From a bacterium (GTDB taxonomy: Bacteria > JAGOBX01), in NCBI GenBank assembly GCA_029551925.1, contig JAKPEO010000089.1, positions 1-36,215 on the forward strand: a DNA stretch of 36,215 bases, written 5' to 3'. The notes below the pieces were generated by a model. That model searched no databases. It had not been told where the DNA came from and was given only the letters and a program-made list of their open reading frames with translations. Every line of letters starts with the position of its first letter. Position 1 is the stretch's first letter. This document shows, piece after piece, positions 1-10,776 of the stretch. The position numbers and the translations under genes are program-made.

Positions 1-3000
1 TCGCTGCTTGTAAAATGATATTTTTCTATTATTCCATAAAAATCACTTGTTACTGGTCCGAAAGCCCAATATGCCGCGCCTAATACTTTATATTCTATTC
101 GATATTCGGTTATTAAAGTATCTGGATGGGTATTCCAACCAATAAATACACTCTTATCAAACTGCTGATTTATATAATTAATTTCAAACGAATATTGCTG
201 CTGCGATCCTTCTAAATAATATTCAAAAACATCGCTTATACTTAAAACATTATTATTTTCTTCAACCGCTTTAACCTTTAAATAATATAAACTATCACTT
301 ATTAAATTATCAATAATAACGAAACTATCAAAACAATCATACCATTCAACGTTGCTAAAATTATTATTTAACGATATTCCGACACTATATTTATATAAAT
401 TTTGCGCGAGATATGGCGTCCATTCTACGCGTATTGTATTATCGGAAATTTTAAATACCTCATTAATCTGAATATTCTGCTGACTGCCACCATCTAAAAC
501 TTGAATGTTTCTATATGCTTTATGTAAAAGCTGATTATTAGCATCAAACGAAGAAACAACAATATTATAATATGCTCCAGGAATTAAATTACTTAAAGTA
601 TATTCAGTAATATTCCCTACATTAATATTTGGCGAATTTGAAGTTATTTGAACTGTATCATAAAAAATCTTATAATACGCTACTTCGTAATCCACATCAT
701 CTTCTATATATGGATAAATATCTTCTGTCCAATTCAATGATACTTCACTCACTTCATTTGATACTGCGTTTAGCGTAAACCAATGAGCAAATCCTTCTGA
801 CGCTTGCACTGCAACTTCATTTGAAATGCTTTTATTTGCGCCAGTATAATCAACAGAAATTACTTTTACATAATACAATCGGCCTGGAACTAAATTTTTT
901 ATATTTATCCACATATTTACATCAGGCGTTAAATATTCTCCTTGTTTGTTTTGTAATGTTACACCTGGTGTTGTTGACCATATTACACGATATTTTACAA
1001 TACCATTATTAAAATCAGGATTTATTTTCAAGCCTATAGTACCTGCCAATGGACCAGGATGATACTCCTCTATACTAAATGGCGGAGGAGTAAAACTAGT
1101 TAATTTTGAATACGCAATCTGTTCTTGTGTTTCAAATAACATAGTCATATCTTCTGATACTGCCACTACGCCGATATCAAATTTCATGCCTGCTGGAATA
1201 CCAGTAAATTCATATCTATCTACTAATCCTAATCTCACACTAAATTCACGACGTTGAGTATCTGGCATATCTTCTTCACCAATATGAACAATATAATTTA
1301 CTATCCGCGAATCATTTTGATGGATTGTCTGCCATCTTACAAATAATGACCCATCAGTATTCCCTGGCCGCGCTTCTAATATCTCAAAATTTGTAATTTT
1401 TTGTAAAGTTGAAGTAGTGCTAACAGTTTGATTTTTAGATTCTGTTGCTGCTAATTTTACGCCATTTGATGAATATGCTTCTACTACTACGCTATATTGT
1501 CTGCTCGGCTCTAATTTTTCAATAAAATAACTATTGTTATACGGCGGATATAAAATTTTCTCGCCACTGTGAATATATTGAACTACATATGCAGGCGCTA
1601 ACGAACCAGAACCATCACTTAAATTCCATTTTACCTTGTAATATGCCGCGTTTGGATGTTCCGTCCATTCTACCCAAATGCCATCTTCTTCTGGCGAAAT
1701 AATAGTCCAAATTTTAAAATTATAAGGAACAGCATAATTATAAACGCTCGAAACTAATAATTCACTATTAGAAAATAACAATTTTACATTAAAATTATAT
1801 GTTTTTCCCGGATATACTGGAATTTCTGCAAAATTTACATTTGAAACTAATAGAGTTTGGATAGGATCAGAACCTTTTGTATATTCAACTCTATAAATAC
1901 CTAAATTAGGCGCAACTGGCTGAGACCAAGTCAATCTCACTTTATCGTCAAACATTAAATAAGTTGCATCCGTAATCGTTAATTGTCTTGACGCAGAAGT
2001 GAATAAAAATTCCTGCGTTTCTTTTAATAAATTTCCTGCTGTATCGTATGATTTTACTTTAAATCTATATTGTGCTGCAGGATAAATCGGTAACTCAAAA
2101 GTAGATACTAAACGATTCGTTATTCTTGAAGTTGACGCCAAATATGTCTGATTATTAATTGTATATGAATATTCAATAATATAATGGCCAAAATTTAACG
2201 CTATTTCCGGTTCCCATTCGATTGCTGCCATATTACCAACTTGTATTACTGATTTTATTACAAATTCATATTGTCTAAATTTATTAACCTTTCTGACATC
2301 TGAAATCTGACTTCTTCTACTAAATGCATCATAAGCAACAATTATAAAATTATAATCTTTTGTTTGTAAAAGTTTATCTAATACAGAGCCGTCTAACCTT
2401 ACTGTCATATCTGGCACTTCGTGATTTAATTTATCGCGCAAATTCCTGCGTTCTACTCTAAATTGATAATTATTAATTGTCGGAATCATCGGATCTTCTG
2501 CGCCATATATTTCAAATTCAAAGCTCGGTTTGAAATCAGTGCGTTTTGCACTTATTATTTCTTTACCAGCATTCGGATTAGGTAAATTTACCAATACTTC
2601 CCTAAATTCCGGCGCTGATTTAACATCGTTCAATGCTACTTCATTCACTTGATTTATAAACGCGCAATTTAATGGCGCTAATGTCTTATTCGCTATCTGC
2701 GCATTCTGGTCAAAATAAGTAATCTGCACATCTAAATTTACTGATGATAATTTTTCAGTTGAATATACCGCTACTCTAATCGGATTATCAACTGTTATTT
2801 CATTTACTTCCGGCTCAATTTTTATCAATGACGGTTTTATCTGCGGAATAATTTTTATCTTTTGTCTGCCTGCTTCAAATGCGCCGATTTTTGCAATAAC
2901 CCAAACATCAAGCAGTAAATCTTGTTCGCGCCATTCTAATCTTATTTTTTCGCCAACTGTATTAAATGTCCCATTTGTAATTATCGGTTTAAATTTTATT

Positions 3001-6000
3001 TCATCGCCGTCGCCTGCTAAATTATCTAATCTTATTATCTGTCTGCCTATATTATTATTTTGCGGAACAATTATCCTTGACATTTCAGATGAACCCTTAA
3101 ACTGCCATTTCAAGATATATTCATTCGCGCCGCGTAATGCATCCCAAGACACATTCACAATCCCAACGCCTTCATTTGTTACAGTCAACTTAAATAAATC
3201 CGGCGTAAGCACTACATTCCTAAAATCCGCAGGCATATTTAATGTCCCTACATATTTATAAATCGGTTCGATACCTGCTTCAATTACAGTTTCTACTATT
3301 TTTCGAGCACCCTCTAATATCGTAGCCGGTACTGGGGCACTTGTCTTCGTCAGCGCCACTGGCACTGTCTTATATAACACATTATTTACATCATAATATT
3401 TCAAAGATATATTAATCACATCCGGAATATTTTGGACGTCGCTTAATATGCCTGCATTTATAATTATTTCTTTACCCGGTTCTATTACAGCGCCATTTAT
3501 CGGCTGAACAATCGCCCCGAGAGAACTTGTAATTTCTATTGTTACTTTTCCTTTTTTCGCTTGCGCATCTATTAAATTACGCGCTGTATATATTATCGCA
3601 ACAGGCGGAAGCGGTATAATTTCACATTCCACGCTGCGCGGTGCTTGACGATATACGCCTTCGCTTAAAATATCAGCTTGTCTTGCAAGCGCTACCCTAT
3701 CAGTTCTATATGTCGCACCTTTTTCGTCAATATATCTTATAACCGCTGTCAATACTTCTGGCAACTGTGGCAGCGAACCGCTCAATATACCGGCATTTAA
3801 AATTATTTCTCTGCCACCAGGCACCATTTCAAATACGCGACCAACAGACGGACGCAATACCACAGCACCCGGCTCTGCTATTTCTACTACTATCTTTCCT
3901 TTTACAGCTTTGTCAGTCAATATTGATTTTGCAGCATATAATATCGTATTCTGTGGAAGCGCTAATGTATTTAAATCTATTACTTTTATTTGAGCCGCTA
4001 CTACTGCCTCTGGTAATTTTTCTGCTGATCTAGCTAATGTAACTTTTTCTGTTTTATAAATGTTACCATTAGCATCTATATATTTAATATTTACATTCAA
4101 TATTTCTGGCATTCCTGCTGATTCTATCACCGCAGCTTCAAGAGCTAATTCTTTATTTTCTTTTGACGCCTCAATCGTTTCATTATTCAACGGTTTTAAA
4201 ATACTCGCACCCTGCTCAACTACCGCTAAATTTATTTTCCCTGTTTTAACCGCTGATTCAATAACTAATTTTCCTTTATATAAAATCGCAAATTTCTGCT
4301 CTAATTTTACTTTTGTCTCTAATCTTCTTAAATTTGCAGACATTATCGCTGTCGCTAATGAAATCGGGATATCTTCTGCGCGCTTTAATTCTATTGTCCC
4401 TTGATGAGTAACTGCGCCAAAAGCATTTCTAAAAGTATATTTTACAGCAAGTCCTGCGATAAATTCTGGCTGCGGCGCCAATGATTTTGGATATGCAACG
4501 CCTTCTACTATCACAGAGCCATTTGGAAATACTTCTGCTGCATACAGTGGCATTAAACGACCATCTTCTGTCTGTAATTCCAATGTCAATACACCTTCAT
4601 TTGCATCTGCTGGAATTTTTAATTCAGAACGGAATTTTGCCGCTGGTACTGTAAAATATCTTGTAAAAAATGTAAAATCATTATATTTTATATCAAATAA
4701 AACAGGCAATTCAACTGGCGCTTCAAATATAAATGAACCATCTGGCCCTAACTGCAATCTCTGACCATTTGCTAAAACTGTAAAATTAGTAGTTATACTC
4801 TTTTGCTGTTTTACTATATGCGCTGGCTTAGCTAAATCTGCTAATTCTGCTTCAAATTTTGTAGGAATAATTTCACCTTCTGCTAACATACCTTTAATTC
4901 TATATTTTCCAGATGCTCTATCAATTACGGTTTCTACTATTCTCAATACCGGCGGTTTTACTTTAACTTCAAAAGTTCTTTCAAATGCACCATTATCAAA
5001 TATGCGTACTTGCTCGCCATTTATCTTTAATGAAGCAATACCTCTATCATTCGGTTTATTGTCTGTCGCTAACCCCTTAACAACTACTAAATTACCTTCT
5101 AATCTAACATCCCAAACTAATTCCGGAGCATTAACATCTGGAGGTAATTCTGCTTTCGCTATCTTTTCAGATAACAACCCAGCTTTATCTAATGCCTTGA
5201 CTTTCAATTCGACTATTTCCTTACCGCCGTCTACTTTAATCATATCTTTATTTATTGCTATTGTATATTTAAAAACTCCCCCTGTTGGCGGTAATGTCAT
5301 TGCGATTGGTTGACCATTAATAGTAATTTCCTGTAATGCAATATTATCTGTTGCGCGCACTTCTAATATCGCTCTACCATTTTCAATAACCGCGGATATA
5401 ACATCTACTACTGGCGCTAAGTTGTCTTGCAATGTCACTACTACTGTTGTCTTCTTTCCACTGCCGTCTTCTGCTTCAACCAAAGCTGACTGGAGTTTTT
5501 CGTCCATTACCAATATTTTTTCAAATATACCGCGAGCATCAAAATTCAAAAGTTCACCATTTATTCTTATCGCTTTCAATTCTATATCATCTTCGGCAAA
5601 TCCTTTGATTTTAACTGTATTTGCCGTATATTCCGGGGATGAAACTACCAATACTGGCGGCTTTATATCTTCTATTGCTTTTACCACCACTTGTACTTCA
5701 GATGATTTTTTTCCGTCTTTTGCAACTGCCTGTATTTTTAATTGCTTATCTTTTAATTCCTGTTTTTCTACGATCCTAAAAGAACCAGCATCATCGCTTG
5801 TCGCTCTTTTCACGCCATTTACTAAAATATCAGATGCGCCGTTATTTATAATACCTGATATTATAGCTTCTTTTTGTAAATATTTTATATCTCCTAATGT
5901 TATTTCTATTTTCTTTTCTATTTTTTTACCTTCTAACGCAGCTATCTGTTTATTAATAAAATCTATTAAATTTTGAACTTCTACAAATTTATCAGCGGCA

Positions 6001-7340
6001 AACGCCTCCTGAACCTTTTGCAAAACAATAAACAATTCATCAACCTTCAAACCTGCCTCTTTTTTGGTTTCTACCAGTTTTACTGTCTCTTTTATTCTTT
6101 CATCCAATCCTTCCGGCGCCTTTCTCCGCGCTAATGCCAATGCCTTACGCGCTTCTTTCAACAAAGATATAACTTCTACAAAATTTTTGCTTTGATGTGC
6201 GGCTAATGCGTTTTTAAATAGTATCTCCCCTTCGGTTACTATAAAGCCCGCTTTTCCTTTTTCTAATATTTCATTTGAGATTTCTTCTTCTTGTTTTTCT
6301 AAATCAACAAATTCTGATTTAACTGCCGCTGTTTTTAATTCTTGAATTATCTGTTTTAGTAAATCAACCGCTTCTTTATATTTCGCGGAATTATATAAAT
6401 CTTCTGCATCTTTTATTTTTAACATTGAATTTTCAATATCGAATCTTCCAAATTTTTCTTTAACCAAATTATCTATTTCTGCTTGCGCTTTTGAATATTC
6501 GCCGGCAAATTGATTCTCTGATTTTTTTGCGTTTTCTATTTCGTTTAAAAATTGAGCCGCTTCTTTTTCAAATTTAGCGAATTGTCTTGAAGCAAAAGAA
6601 TTTTCCGCTCTTTTTTTCAGACCTTCAAAACCAGTTAAAATATAACCGTCATTTCTTTTTTCTGTCCAAACTATATTTATTTTTTCTAATAAATCTGTAT
6701 ATTTTTTATCTATCGGCTTAAAAAAAGCATCGTCAACATCTTCAGGGCGATTTTCTCTGAATTCTACGCTGCCATCTGTATTTTTCATTAATGTATTTCC
6801 AGCGTCAACAGGATTGCCTTTTGAACCGCTTTCATCTGTTACAAACACATTACCTTCTGTCAATGTAAATTGCGATGGCTTTTCTTCACCCTGCGCACTA
6901 ATTATACCTTCGGTGCCGCGCACGCCGCAAACTGCGCTCGGAGTGGAAATTTTAAATGATGATGATTGATCTTTTAATTTGTCAACATTAAATTTTACGC
7001 CGCCAAAATTTACTTTAATATCTCGATTTTTGGCATTTGTTTTCTGGTTGGTTGAATAATCTTGAACAACTATTTCCGTATTTTCTCTCACAACAAAAGT
7101 TGTTTTTCCCGCATCCATTGTCAATTCTGCAATTGAATTCGTAAAAGTCCGCACCCTGCTCTGTTGATTCAATATCATTCCTTCTTTGCCGTTTTCCCAA
7201 TCAGACGCTGCATCTATTTTCACTCTGACCTTTCCAGTAATTTTAGATAACACAATGTTATCTGTTGCAAATATAAAATTTGCCATTAATGCAATTTGCA
7301 CTAAAATCAAAAATAAAATTTTTATTGTTTTTGTCTTCAT
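1..7340 (-). CDS. Giant exported FecR / Ig-like / fibronectin-III protein (C-terminus beyond left edge)
   Basis: An open frame of 2446 codons runs from ATG at 7340 to the left edge with no stop. The start has AAGGAG about 9 nt upstream. Seen in order: a signal peptide (residues 1-25, hydrophobic core ending FIFA); a FecR-like domain (about 27-185) with the family motif TPSAVCGVRGTEG; a charged, probably helical region (about 195-480); Ig-like beta repeats (about 485-800); four diverged repeats of about 115 residues (about 900-1350); and then at least eight FN3-like units of 85-110 residues, each with a V-x-W strand and a YxVxY-type strand, to the edge. FecR domains occur in iron-signalling sensors but also at the N-terminus of large envelope proteins in uncultivated phyla, where the function is unknown. 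I infer a secreted or surface-anchored structural or adhesion protein. No enzymatic domain was seen. The C-terminal anchor, if any, lies outside the window. Confidence 0.85.
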   Translation of the reverse strand, partial: MKTKTIKILFLILVQIALMANFIFATDNIVLSKITGKVRVKIDAASDWENGKEGMILNQQSRVRTFTNSIAELTMDAGKTTFVVRENTEIVVQDYSTNQKTNAKNRDIKVNFGGVKFNVDKLKDQSSSFKISTPSAVCGVRGTEGIISAQGEEKPSQFTLTEGNVFVTDESGSKGNPVDAGNTLMKNTDGSVEFRENRPEDVDDAFFKPIDKKYTDLLEKINIVWTEKRNDGYILTGFEGLKKRAENSFASRQFAKFEKEAAQFLNEIENAKKSENQFAGEYSKAQAEIDNLVKEKFGRFDIENSMLKIKDAEDLYNSAKYKEAVDLLKQIIQELKTAAVKSEFVDLEKQEEEISNEILEKGKAGFIVTEGEILFKNALAAHQSKNFVEVISLLKEARKALALARRKAPEGLDERIKETVKLVETKKEAGLKVDELFIVLQKVQEAFAADKFVEVQNLIDFINKQIAALEGKKIEKKIEITLGDIKYLQKEAIISGIINNGASDILVNGVKRATSDDAGSFRIVEKQELKDKQLKIQAVAKDGKKSSEVQVVVKAIEDIKPPVLVVSSPEYTANTVKIKGFAEDDIELKAIRINGELLNFDARGIFEKILVMDEKLQSALVEAEDGSGKKTTVVVTLQDNLAPVVDVISAVIENGRAILEVRATDNIALQEITINGQPIAMTLPPTGGVFKYTIAINKDMIKVDGGKEIVELKVKALDKAGLLSEKIAKAELPPDVNAPELVWDVRLEGNLVVVKGLATDNKPNDRGIASLKINGEQVRIFDNGAFERTFEVKVKPPVLRIVETVIDRASGKYRIKGMLAEGEIIPTKFEAELADLAKPAHIVKQQKSITTNFTVLANGQRLQLGPDGSFIFEAPVELPVLFDIKYNDFTFFTRYFTVPAAKFRSELKIPADANEGVLTLELQTEDGRLMPLYAAEVFPNGSVIVEGVAYPKSLAPQPEFIAGLAVKYTFRNAFGAVTHQGTIELKRAEDIPISLATAIMSANLRRLETKVKLEQKFAILYKGKLVIESAVKTGKINLAVVEQGASILKPLNNETIEASKENKELALEAAVIESAGMPEILNVNIKYIDANGNIYKTEKVTLARSAEKLPEAVVAAQIKVIDLNTLALPQNTILYAAKSILTDKAVKGKIVVEIAEPGAVVLRPSVGRVFEMVPGGREIILNAGILSGSLPQLPEVLTAVIRYIDEKGATYRTDRVALARQADILSEGVYRQAPRSVECEIIPLPPVAIIYTARNLIDAQAKKGKVTIEITSSLGAIVQPINGAVIEPGKEIIINAGILSDVQNIPDVINISLKYYDVNNVLYKTVPVALTKTSAPVPATILEGARKIVETVIEAGIEPIYKYVGTLNMPADFRNVVLTPDLFKLTVTNEGVGIVNVSWDALRGANEYILKWQFKGSSEMSRIIVPQNNNIGRQIIRLDNLAGDGDEIKFKPIITNGTFNTVGEKIRLEWREQDLLLDVWVIAKIGAFEAGRQKIKIIPQIKPSLIKIEPEVNEITVDNPIRVAVYSTEKLSSVNLDVQITYFDQNAQIANKTLAPLNCAFINQVNEVALNDVKSAPEFREVLVNLPNPNAGKEIISAKRTDFKPSFEFEIYGAEDPMIPTINNYQFRVERRNLRDKLNHEVPDMTVRLDGSVLDKLLQTKDYNFIIVAYDAFSRRSQISDVRKVNKFRQYEFVIKSVIQVGNMAAIEWEPEIALNFGHYIIEYSYTINNQTYLASTSRITNRLVSTFELPIYPAAQYRFKVKSYDTAGNLLKETQEFLFTSASRQLTITDATYLMFDDKVRLTWSQPVAPNLGIYRVEYTKGSDPIQTLLVSNVNFAEIPVYPGKTYNFNVKLLFSNSELLVSSVYNYAVPYNFKIWTIISPEEDGIWVEWTEHPNAAYYKVKWNLSDGSGSLAPAYVVQYIHSGEKILYPPYNNSYFIEKLEPSRQYSVVVEAYSSNGVKLAATESKNQTVSTTSTLQKITNFEILEARPGNTDGSLFVRWQTIHQNDSRIVNYIVHIGEEDMPDTQRREFSVRLGLVDRYEFTGIPAGMKFDIGVVAVSEDMTMLFETQEQIAYSKLTSFTPPPFSIEEYHPGPLAGTIGLKINPDFNNGIVKYRVIWSTTPGVTLQNKQGEYLTPDVNMWINIKNLVPGRLYYVKVISVDYTGANKSISNEVAVQASEGFAHWFTLNAVSNEVSEVSLNWTEDIYPYIEDDVDYEVAYYKIFYDTVQITSNSPNINVGNITEYTLSNLIPGAYYNIVVSSFDANNQLLHKAYRNIQVLDGGSQQNIQINEVFKISDNTIRVEWTPYLAQNLYKYSVGISLNNNFSNVEWYDCFDSFVIIDNLISDSLYYLKVKAVEENNNVLSISDVFEYYLEGSQQQYSFEINYINQQFDKSVFIGWNTHPDTLITEYRIEYKVLGAAYWAFGPVTSDFYGIIEKYHFTSS
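3270..4640 (-). repeat. Four tandem ~115-residue protein repeats inside the giant protein
   Basis: The encoded segment contains four diverged copies of one module, at roughly 4295-4640, 3945-4295, 3600-3945 and 3270-3600. Each copy has a strand such as KYIDANGNIYKT, RYIDEKGATYRT or KYYDVNNVLYKT, then VxLAR or similar, a helix-like linker and ILYxAK or IIYTAR. The copy nearest the N-terminus is the most diverged. The match is at protein level and the DNA copies are not near-identical, which suggests old duplication. I could not assign the module to a named family. Confidence 0.6.
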
Positions 7341-7866
7341 AACAAAACTCCTTAATTCCATAAAATTTTTAAAGATATTATTATAGTAAAGCATTTTTTT
7401 TTCCATATTTTATTTTTTTTTTATTTTTTTTCATTTTCAAAATACTATATATATTTTTTTTAATGTTTTTTGATAGTTTTAAATTTTTTTTTATTAATTG
7501 TCTATAATTTTATACACTGTTTTTTTTATAAATTTTAGAATTGAAAAATATTTAGTAAATTTTTAACAGACCGTTTTCAATATTATGGTTTGATTTGTTT
7601 TTTTAATAAATATAATTTTTTGCGTGAACATTCGGCTATTGATAATTTATGCCCTGAACAAGTTTATTATGGTAACAAGTAGTTGATTAATTTTAGGTTT
7701 AAAAAAGGAAAAGTCGCTTGATTTTTTTTGTCTTGACTTTTCAGGACATTATACACTATAAAATGCGGTTTTCCCCCCTTTTTTCAATACTTTCTTTTTA
7801 CTATTTTTTTAACCTTTTTGGGAACTCTGTTTAAAAATAAATCAGCGCTGCGATAATTTCTTATTA
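7341..7866. other. Non-coding AT-rich gap between symporter and giant gene
   Basis: This is the only stretch over 300 bases without a gene. It is very A/T-rich with many T runs on the plus strand. It holds the ribosome binding site of the giant gene (AAGGAG on the minus strand, near 7349-7354) and a terminator-like hairpin for the upstream minus-strand operon (7701-7742). No convincing ORF or RNA gene was seen, and I could not fix a promoter for the giant gene. Confidence 0.6.
7701..7742 (-). terminator. Intrinsic terminator after the symporter operon
   Basis: On the minus strand GAAAAGTC (7742-7735) pairs perfectly with GACTTTTC (7715-7708) across a 19-nt loop, followed by C and six T. It lies 125 nt beyond the symporter stop and before the giant gene, as expected for the end of the yajC-to-symporter transcript. 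The stem is short and AT-rich and the loop long, so the strength is uncertain. Confidence 0.5.
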
Positions 7867-9514
7867 TTATTTTTTATTAGATGCCAGCGCTTTTTTCAAA
7901 CAAATAACCAAACTTCCAAGAATAACAGCGAATCCGAACGCCGCTACCATTGAAATCAAAACAGGAAATTTAATTCTAAAAATCAGATAAAATATTAATC
8001 CGATAAATATAAAAAATAGCGGACTAAAAAATTTTGCGAAAATAAATGAAAGAATGATTAATACTGCTACTATTGTCCAGCCTGCAAAATTTAGTAATTG
8101 CTGGGGATAGCCCTCATACGGCTGTTTGAATTCTTGCATCAAAATCAAAATTAATAATGTTATAAGTATTCCGGGCACAACTATTCTAATCAAATCGTCC
8201 CACCATCTGCCTAATTTTATTTCTGATATTTCTGATATTTCTTTGCGCAATTGAGTTATATCAAAAAAATAACCGATTATTAAGCACTGCAATAATCCAA
8301 TAATAATCATTCCATAATTAGTCATCCAATGGTCAACAATATCAAGCCAAATCAGACCTGACTGAGTGCAAAATACTATCCCGAATATAAAACACATTAC
8401 ACAAAAAAACATAGTCAAATATTTGCGATTAAATTTTGGGAACTCATCGTTAAATGCTGTTATCGCTCCTTCAACGAGCGAGAATAGCGAATCAATACCG
8501 AGCGTCAAAAGCGTCATAAAAAATATAATACCAAACAGTCCTTGGACAAAATAACCGCCCGGCAGAGTAGCAATTGCTGAAGGATATGTTATAAATGCCA
8601 GTCCAGGTCCGCTAATTGCCAAATCATTAATTGCTACATTTTTTTGGACTGCCAAAAAACCAAGCGTGCTAAATACAACAAACCCGGCAAAAAAAGAAAT
8701 AAGAACATCTACTAATGAAGTCAAGAATGCATTATTTACAATATCGCTATTACGCGGTTTATAAGATGCGTAAGAAATCATTATTCCGCAACCCAATGAC
8801 AGCGAAAAAAATATTTGACTGTAAGCATCAAGCCAAACCTGCGGATTAGATAATTTCGACCAATCGGGAGTCAAATAATATGTAATACCTTGCACTGCGC
8901 CGTCTAATGTAAATGCTCGTATAAAAAGTATAATCAATAAAATTACAGGTAGCGGCACAGTCAGCATAACTACTTTTCCCACGCGATGTACGCCTTTGTA
9001 TATGATAAAATAAACTGATAGCCAAGTAATCGCCAATCCGATTAAAATTTTAAAATTTATTGCGCCTAATAAAAACGGCTTGTCATTAGTAGGCACTATC
9101 AAATTTAAAATATTTTTAAAAAAGAAATCTTTTTCAATACCAGCCCACGCCATTGAAAAAGAATAATATGTATAGACCCAGCACCATGCCATCACAACAG
9201 CATAATAGATTGAAATCACAAGCGCAATGAATATCGCCCACCAGCCGACAAACTTAAATTTTTTGTTTACTTGCTCTACTGCTTGCGGCGCGCCTTTTTG
9301 ATATAATTGCCCGAGCGCATATTCCAAAATCATTAATGGTATGCCGGCAGTAAAAAGCGCAATGAAAAACGGCACTAAAAATGCTCCGCCGCCGTTTTTA
9401 TAAGCAATATACGGAAACCGCCAGACATTGCCTAATCCTACGGCAGAACCTATTGCGGCAATAACAAATGCCGCTCTACCGTTCCATCGTTCGCGACTAT
9501 TATTTATTTTCCAT
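7867..9514 (-). CDS. Sodium:neurotransmitter symporter (SNF/NSS) family transporter, 5' end out of frame
   Basis: This is a LeuT-fold, sodium-coupled amino-acid or amine transporter in the inner membrane. The long frame has about twelve membrane segments. The family signature of helix 1 (GSAVGLGNVWRFPY) followed by an NGGGAF motif lies upstream of the first in-frame GTG (9375), so GTG cannot be the real start. The frame stays open above it, reading NNSRERWNGRAAFVIAAIG before the signature, but no ATG, GTG or TTG occurs there. AGGAG (9529-9525) precedes ATG at 9514-9512, which is in another frame and meets TAA after four codons. Removing one A from the following A4 run would give MEINNSRERW and a 548-residue protein. 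ATA at 9516, 8 nt after AGGAG, is in frame as it stands. So this is a sequencing error, a fresh frameshift or a non-standard start. It follows pilC as last gene of the operon. The substrate is unknown. Confidence 0.8.
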
Positions 9515-9567
9515 ATTTTAATTACTCCTATAAAAATAATTAAAATTTTAATAGTAAAAAATAATTG

Positions 9568-10776
9568 TCATCTTCGTTGTAAAGATCTTATAAAATCATT
9601 TATCGGCAGAAATATAGACATTGCAATTAAACAAACTATCAAACCTAAAATTACTAAAATCAATGGCTCGATAATAGCTAAGGTTTCTGATACTGTGAAT
9701 TCTACTTCGCGCGAATAAAATGTATTGACTTTTTTTAGCATTTCAGAAAGCGTACCCGACCGTTCGCCGACATAAATCAAATGCAGCGCTAAATCAGAAA
9801 ATTGCCCGCTTTTTTCTAATGCTTTATTCAGTGGCTCGCCGTTTTCAATAAAAGGTATGACAACTAAAATTTTTTGCGAGATATAGCGGTTCGGCACAGC
9901 GTTTGCCGCAATTTTAACAGAATCAACAACGGCATTACCACTGTCTAATAGTATTTGCAGAGTATTCGCAAAAATAGAAATATTTACTTTTGTTATAAGC
10001 GCGCCTATAAACGGAATTTTAATTTTTAGATAATCAAAATATTCAGGTTTGTTAATTGTTTTAAAAATTATATAAGTTGCAAAAACCGCTATGAAGAAAA
10101 TTGCCAAAATCGGTAGCGCGAAATTTTGTAAAATATTAGTAAAAAACACTAAAATATTTACAGTTGCAGAAGTCACGCCGAGCGTCTTGAAGATATTGAC
10201 AAAACGCGGCAGCACATAAATTAATAAAAAAATTATTCCGAAAATAGCTACAGAAAAAAGGACAATCGGATAAGTAAGTATAGTTTTTAATTTGTTTTTC
10301 AATACTTCGCGTCTGTCGATAAATTCCGCTAAACTATTCAAAACTTCCGGTAATTTACCACTTCGTTCGCCAGATTTTATCGCGGCAATATAAGCGCGCG
10401 AGAAAATACGCGGATAATTTTCAATTGAATCAGATAATATTTTGCCATTTTCTATATCATTTGCAATATTATGTATTATCTTTTTAAATGTAATGTCTGT
10501 CATTTGTTTTGAGATAAGTTTTAACGCGTCAAGTATAATAGCGCCGGACCCGAGCATTATCGCTAATTGCCAAGTAAACAGCATAAGATTTTTTGACGAT
10601 ACTACTAATTCAGCCCCGAACGATTGTGTTTTTTCTTTGCTAATATCTATTACTTTGCTGACATACAAATTATTTGCATTAGCATATTCCGCAATTTTAT
10701 TTTGATTTTCTACTGTTAATATTTCTTCTATTTTTACGCCGGCATTATTAATGAAAATAACCCTGTATTTTTTCAT
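9568..10776 (-). CDS. pilC: Type IV pilus / type II secretion inner-membrane platform protein
   Basis: A 402-residue PilC/GspF-family protein, the usual length. It has two homologous T2SSF domains, the first around 65-190 (FTWQLAIMLGSG ... ESYP-like segment ENYPRIF ... GERSGKLPEVL) and the second around 270-390 (ANTLQILLDSG ... GERSGTLSEMLKKV). Membrane segments follow each, at about 170-195, 215-240 and 370-392. In assembled machines the protein sits in the inner membrane at the base and couples the extension ATPase to pilin polymerisation. The ATG follows the stop of the ATPase gene with no gap, so the two are translationally coupled. The family does not by itself distinguish a pilus from a type II secretion system, and no pilin, secretin or prepilin peptidase gene is in the window. 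Confidence 0.92.
   Translation of the reverse strand: MKKYRVIFINNAGVKIEEILTVENQNKIAEYANANNLYVSKVIDISKEKTQSFGAELVVSSKNLMLFTWQLAIMLGSGAIILDALKLISKQMTDITFKKIIHNIANDIENGKILSDSIENYPRIFSRAYIAAIKSGERSGKLPEVLNSLAEFIDRREVLKNKLKTILTYPIVLFSVAIFGIIFLLIYVLPRFVNIFKTLGVTSATVNILVFFTNILQNFALPILAIFFIAVFATYIIFKTINKPEYFDYLKIKIPFIGALITKVNISIFANTLQILLDSGNAVVDSVKIAANAVPNRYISQKILVVIPFIENGEPLNKALEKSGQFSDLALHLIYVGERSGTLSEMLKKVNTFYSREVEFTVSETLAIIEPLILVILGLIVCLIAMSIFLPINDFIRSLQRR

Noticed and set aside
5422-5976. A 184-codon plus-strand open frame, and several others between 3767 and 5313
   Set aside because: All are antisense to the giant minus-strand gene, Ser/Phe/Leu-rich with no domain, and explained by the AT-rich codon use of the coding strand.
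7733-7762. Plus-strand promoter TTGACT-N18-TATAAA in the non-coding gap
   Set aside because: No gene or RNA follows on the plus strand before the end of the symporter gene, and the TTGACT box overlaps the terminator stem; probably chance in AT-rich DNA.
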